From Bin87 sp963666415 (GTDB lineage: Bacteria; Chloroflexota; Dehalococcoidia; Lucifugimonadales; UBA3495), in the NCBI GenBank assembly GCA_963666415.2, contig CAXXPD010000003.1:310001-374000 (forward strand): 64,000 nucleotides of DNA, read 5' to 3'. Below are positions 62,355 through 64,000 of the stretch, one piece after another. The notes below the pieces were generated by a model. That model did not search any database. It was given only the letters and a program-made list of their open reading frames with translations, and was not told where the DNA came from. Position 1 is the first letter of the stretch, and each line of letters opens with the position of its first letter. Position numbers and translations under genes: made by a program.

Positions 62355-63395
62355 CTAAACGTAAAGATTGTCATAGATGGTGGATGCGTCGGGAGGGGAG
62401 GCGGCGTCGGCAAAATCGGTGGCGTCGTTGACCAGTTGCAATGCCTCGGCCTTGAATTGGTCTACCTGCTCCGGCGATACGATACCGCGGTTCAGCAGCT
62501 CGGCAGGGAAAGTCGTAACCGGATCGAACTGGCGTGCCGCATCCAGAACGTCCCGGTCGCGGTAGCGGCGGTCATCGTCGTCGGTGGTGTGGGGCATGAA
62601 CCGTTCGCACTTCATTTCCACCAGCGTCGGCCCGGCGCGACGAGCAAAGTCGATCCCCTGCCTGGTCGCCTCGTAACACGCCATCAAATCCATGCCGTCG
62701 ATGACAAACCCGGGGAATCCGTACGCTTCCGCGCGCCCCGCCACATCGCTGACCACCATCTGGGTTGCCTGCGGCGTGGAGATGGCGTACTTGTTGTTCT
62801 CGCAGATGAACACGATGGGCAACCGGTGAATGGCGGCAAAGTTCATCGCTTCGTGGGTCTCACCCTGGCTGGTGGCGCCGTCGCCGAAATAGCACAGCGT
62901 AACCGTATCGTCGCCCATCATCTTACAGCCCAGGGCGTAGCCGACGCTTTGGGTCAGCCCGGCGGCGACCACGTTGGAAATCTGGATGATTTTGTTTGGC
63001 AAATCCGCCCCCTGAAGGGGAAACTGTCGCGCGCCCGAATAGGGATCGCCGTCCTTACCCATGAACGACAGCATAACCTGCCGGGGCGTGAGGCCGGCGG
63101 CCATCTTGATGGCCAGGTCGCGGTAGTAGGGGAACAGGAAACAGTCGCCATCCTTCTGTGCAGCCAGGAGCGAACCCAGTTGCGCCGCCTCGTGTCCCTG
63201 GGCGGACGCGGCGATGGGCACCTTGCCCTGCCGGTTCATAATCCAGATGCGCTCGTCCATGGCGCGCACCAGAATCAGCTGGCGGCAGATTTCCACCAGG
63301 TCGGCGACTGTCAGCCCGGCCGGCAAATTCGGCGGGCTGCCATTGGCGACGGCCACCGCGTCAGCGTTCAATTCGGGTACATTAGCCTGGGTCAT
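62355..63395 (-). CDS. 2-oxoacid dehydrogenase E1, alpha subunit
   Basis: A 346-residue E1 alpha. ThDP/Mg binding is read in CYFGDGATSQGETHEAMNFA and its continuation to CENNKYAIST (GDG...NN motif). RAMDERIWIMNRQGKVPIAA and FPYYRDLAIKMAAGLTPRQVM are typical of branched-chain-type E1 alpha. It is the first gene of E1a-E1b-E2-lipB-GMC, and AGGAG lies ten bases before the ATG. An E3 dihydrolipoamide dehydrogenase gene is not in the window. Confidence 0.95.
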   Translation of the reverse strand: MTQANVPELNADAVAVANGSPPNLPAGLTVADLVEICRQLILVRAMDERIWIMNRQGKVPIAASAQGHEAAQLGSLLAAQKDGDCFLFPYYRDLAIKMAAGLTPRQVMLSFMGKDGDPYSGARQFPLQGADLPNKIIQISNVVAAGLTQSVGYALGCKMMGDDTVTLCYFGDGATSQGETHEAMNFAAIHRLPIVFICENNKYAISTPQATQMVVSDVAGRAEAYGFPGFVIDGMDLMACYEATRQGIDFARRAGPTLVEMKCERFMPHTTDDDDRRYRDRDVLDAARQFDPVTTFPAELLNRGIVSPEQVDQFKAEALQLVNDATDFADAASPPDASTIYDNLYV

Positions 63396-63514
63396 GGGGC
63401 CATACTCCTGGAAACCACAAGCATAGAGCGGAGATGCAACGCCGCCGGCTTAATGATAGACCAACGGCGGTTGGGTGGCAAATTGGCGCAGATCTGATCC
63501 AGGGCAATCGCGTT

Positions 63515-64000
63515 TTAGCTGCGTAGGACTTTTAGCAGGTAGTCCTCCTTCCAGCCGGCCTGGAGGCGTTTCCCCTGGATGACCACCTTCAGGCTCGTTT
63601 CGTTCTTGAGCAGATTGTGCGAAACCTGCCGCAGCGTGGCCATGTTCTGCGGAGCGTGGTCCTTGCGGATCCGGCAATGGTCTTCCCCGAAAGTCACGTC
63701 CAGGCTCCAGTGCAAGGAGTTCTCGATGCTCCAGTGAGTGCGCACCACCTTCAGCAGTCGCTCCGCCGGGGCATCCAGGCTGCTGATGTAGTACCGGGGC
63801 TGCACCGTGGTCCTTGCCGGCGTCTCCCGGCGGCCCACCACCTTGACCACCGAGCGCAGGCCGGGCCAGTCCTGCCCGGTGCTCAGGTACTCCAGGCAAG
63901 ATGGGTCGCTGATTGTCCAGCACTCCCGACGTTCTATCCTTCCGTGGTCTTGGTTCAGGGTGGTGGCGTAGTCATGGGGCACTCCCCCGAAGCCGAACTC
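63515..64000 (-). CDS. ISAs1-family transposase, C-terminal part, runs off the window
   Basis: At least 161 residues of an ISAs1 (H-repeat-type) transposase: NQDHGRIERRECWT, WPGLRSVVKVVGRRE, RYYISSLDAPAERLLKVVRT, HWSIENSLHWSLDVTFGEDH (the late Glu), CRIRKDHAPQNMATLRQVSH. The frame is open through the right edge (EFGFGGVPHDYATT), so the start lies beyond it. It is a third transposase family in the window. Its end of the IS cannot be defined. Confidence 0.9.
   Translation of the reverse strand, partial: EFGFGGVPHDYATTLNQDHGRIERRECWTISDPSCLEYLSTGQDWPGLRSVVKVVGRRETPARTTVQPRYYISSLDAPAERLLKVVRTHWSIENSLHWSLDVTFGEDHCRIRKDHAPQNMATLRQVSHNLLKNETSLKVVIQGKRLQAGWKEDYLLKVLRS

Overview
The window is GC-rich (roughly 60%) and gene-dense. 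It looks like the chromosome of a member of the Chloroflexota, most plausibly of the Dehalococcoidia/SAR202 type. This is an inference from gene content, not a marker-gene assignment. It rests on an LLM flavin/F420-type oxidoreductase, an NADPH:F420 reductase-like gene, a CaiB/BaiF CoA-transferase, a thiolase/DUF35 pair, a molybdopterin hydroxylase, a GMC oxidoreductase, DUF2851, Uma2, and heavy loads of IS elements and dispersed hairpin repeats. No rRNA, tRNA, CRISPR array or phage module was seen.

Layout. 1-3.4 kb: TSUP permease, a 5-formyl-THF cyclo-ligase-like protein, a Yip1 membrane protein, then three tandem copies of a long hairpin repeat. 3.4-8.1 kb: a nested mobile-element block (a MITE-like element, an IS66 copy split by an IS4-type element, an IS66 fragment and an intact IS66). 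8.1-14.3 kb: greA-like, lysS, serS, a small membrane protein, a NodB-fold deacetylase, and a three-gene cobalt-type nitrile hydratase whose beta subunit is split into two proteins, as in thiocyanate hydrolase. 14.4-19.4 kb: rpiB, a zinc alcohol dehydrogenase, a tandem ferredoxin-like-fold protein, a frameshifted acyl-CoA-dehydrogenase-like flavoenzyme and an LLM oxidoreductase. 19.6-21.1 kb: an intact IS4-type element. 21-32 kb: a molybdopterin hydroxylase large subunit without partners, small hypotheticals, a thioredoxin-fold protein, F420 reductase, two VOC paralogues, a PIG-L deacetylase, another IS, and an isocitrate-lyase/PEP-mutase family enzyme. 32-40.4 kb: a decayed IS66, DUF429, three small tandem cupins (the third broken), DUF2851, a metallo-beta-lactamase-fold protein and another intact IS66. 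40.5-52.8 kb: CaiB transferase, thiolase plus DUF35, TPR, SDR, inositol monophosphatase family, threonine synthase, a PaREP1/HEPN-like protein, enoyl-CoA hydratase, a von Willebrand A lipoprotein split by a MITE, and ATP sulfurylase. 53-64 kb: an IS4-type element, a frameshifted MaoC-like dehydratase, Uma2, an aminotransferase, a GMC oxidoreductase, and an operon for a 2-oxoacid dehydrogenase (E1 alpha, E1 beta, E2) coupled to lipB. The window ends inside an ISAs1-family transposase.

The metabolic genes fit a heterotroph that handles diverse carboxylic acids, acyl-CoAs, alcohols and nitrogenous organics. The most distinctive biology is the split nitrile hydratase. The most distinctive genome dynamics are IS66-derived miniature elements with intact 8-bp target duplications, one of which has destroyed a lipoprotein gene. 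Several other genes carry single-base lesions, often in short G or C runs, so sequencing error must be excluded before calling them pseudogenes.
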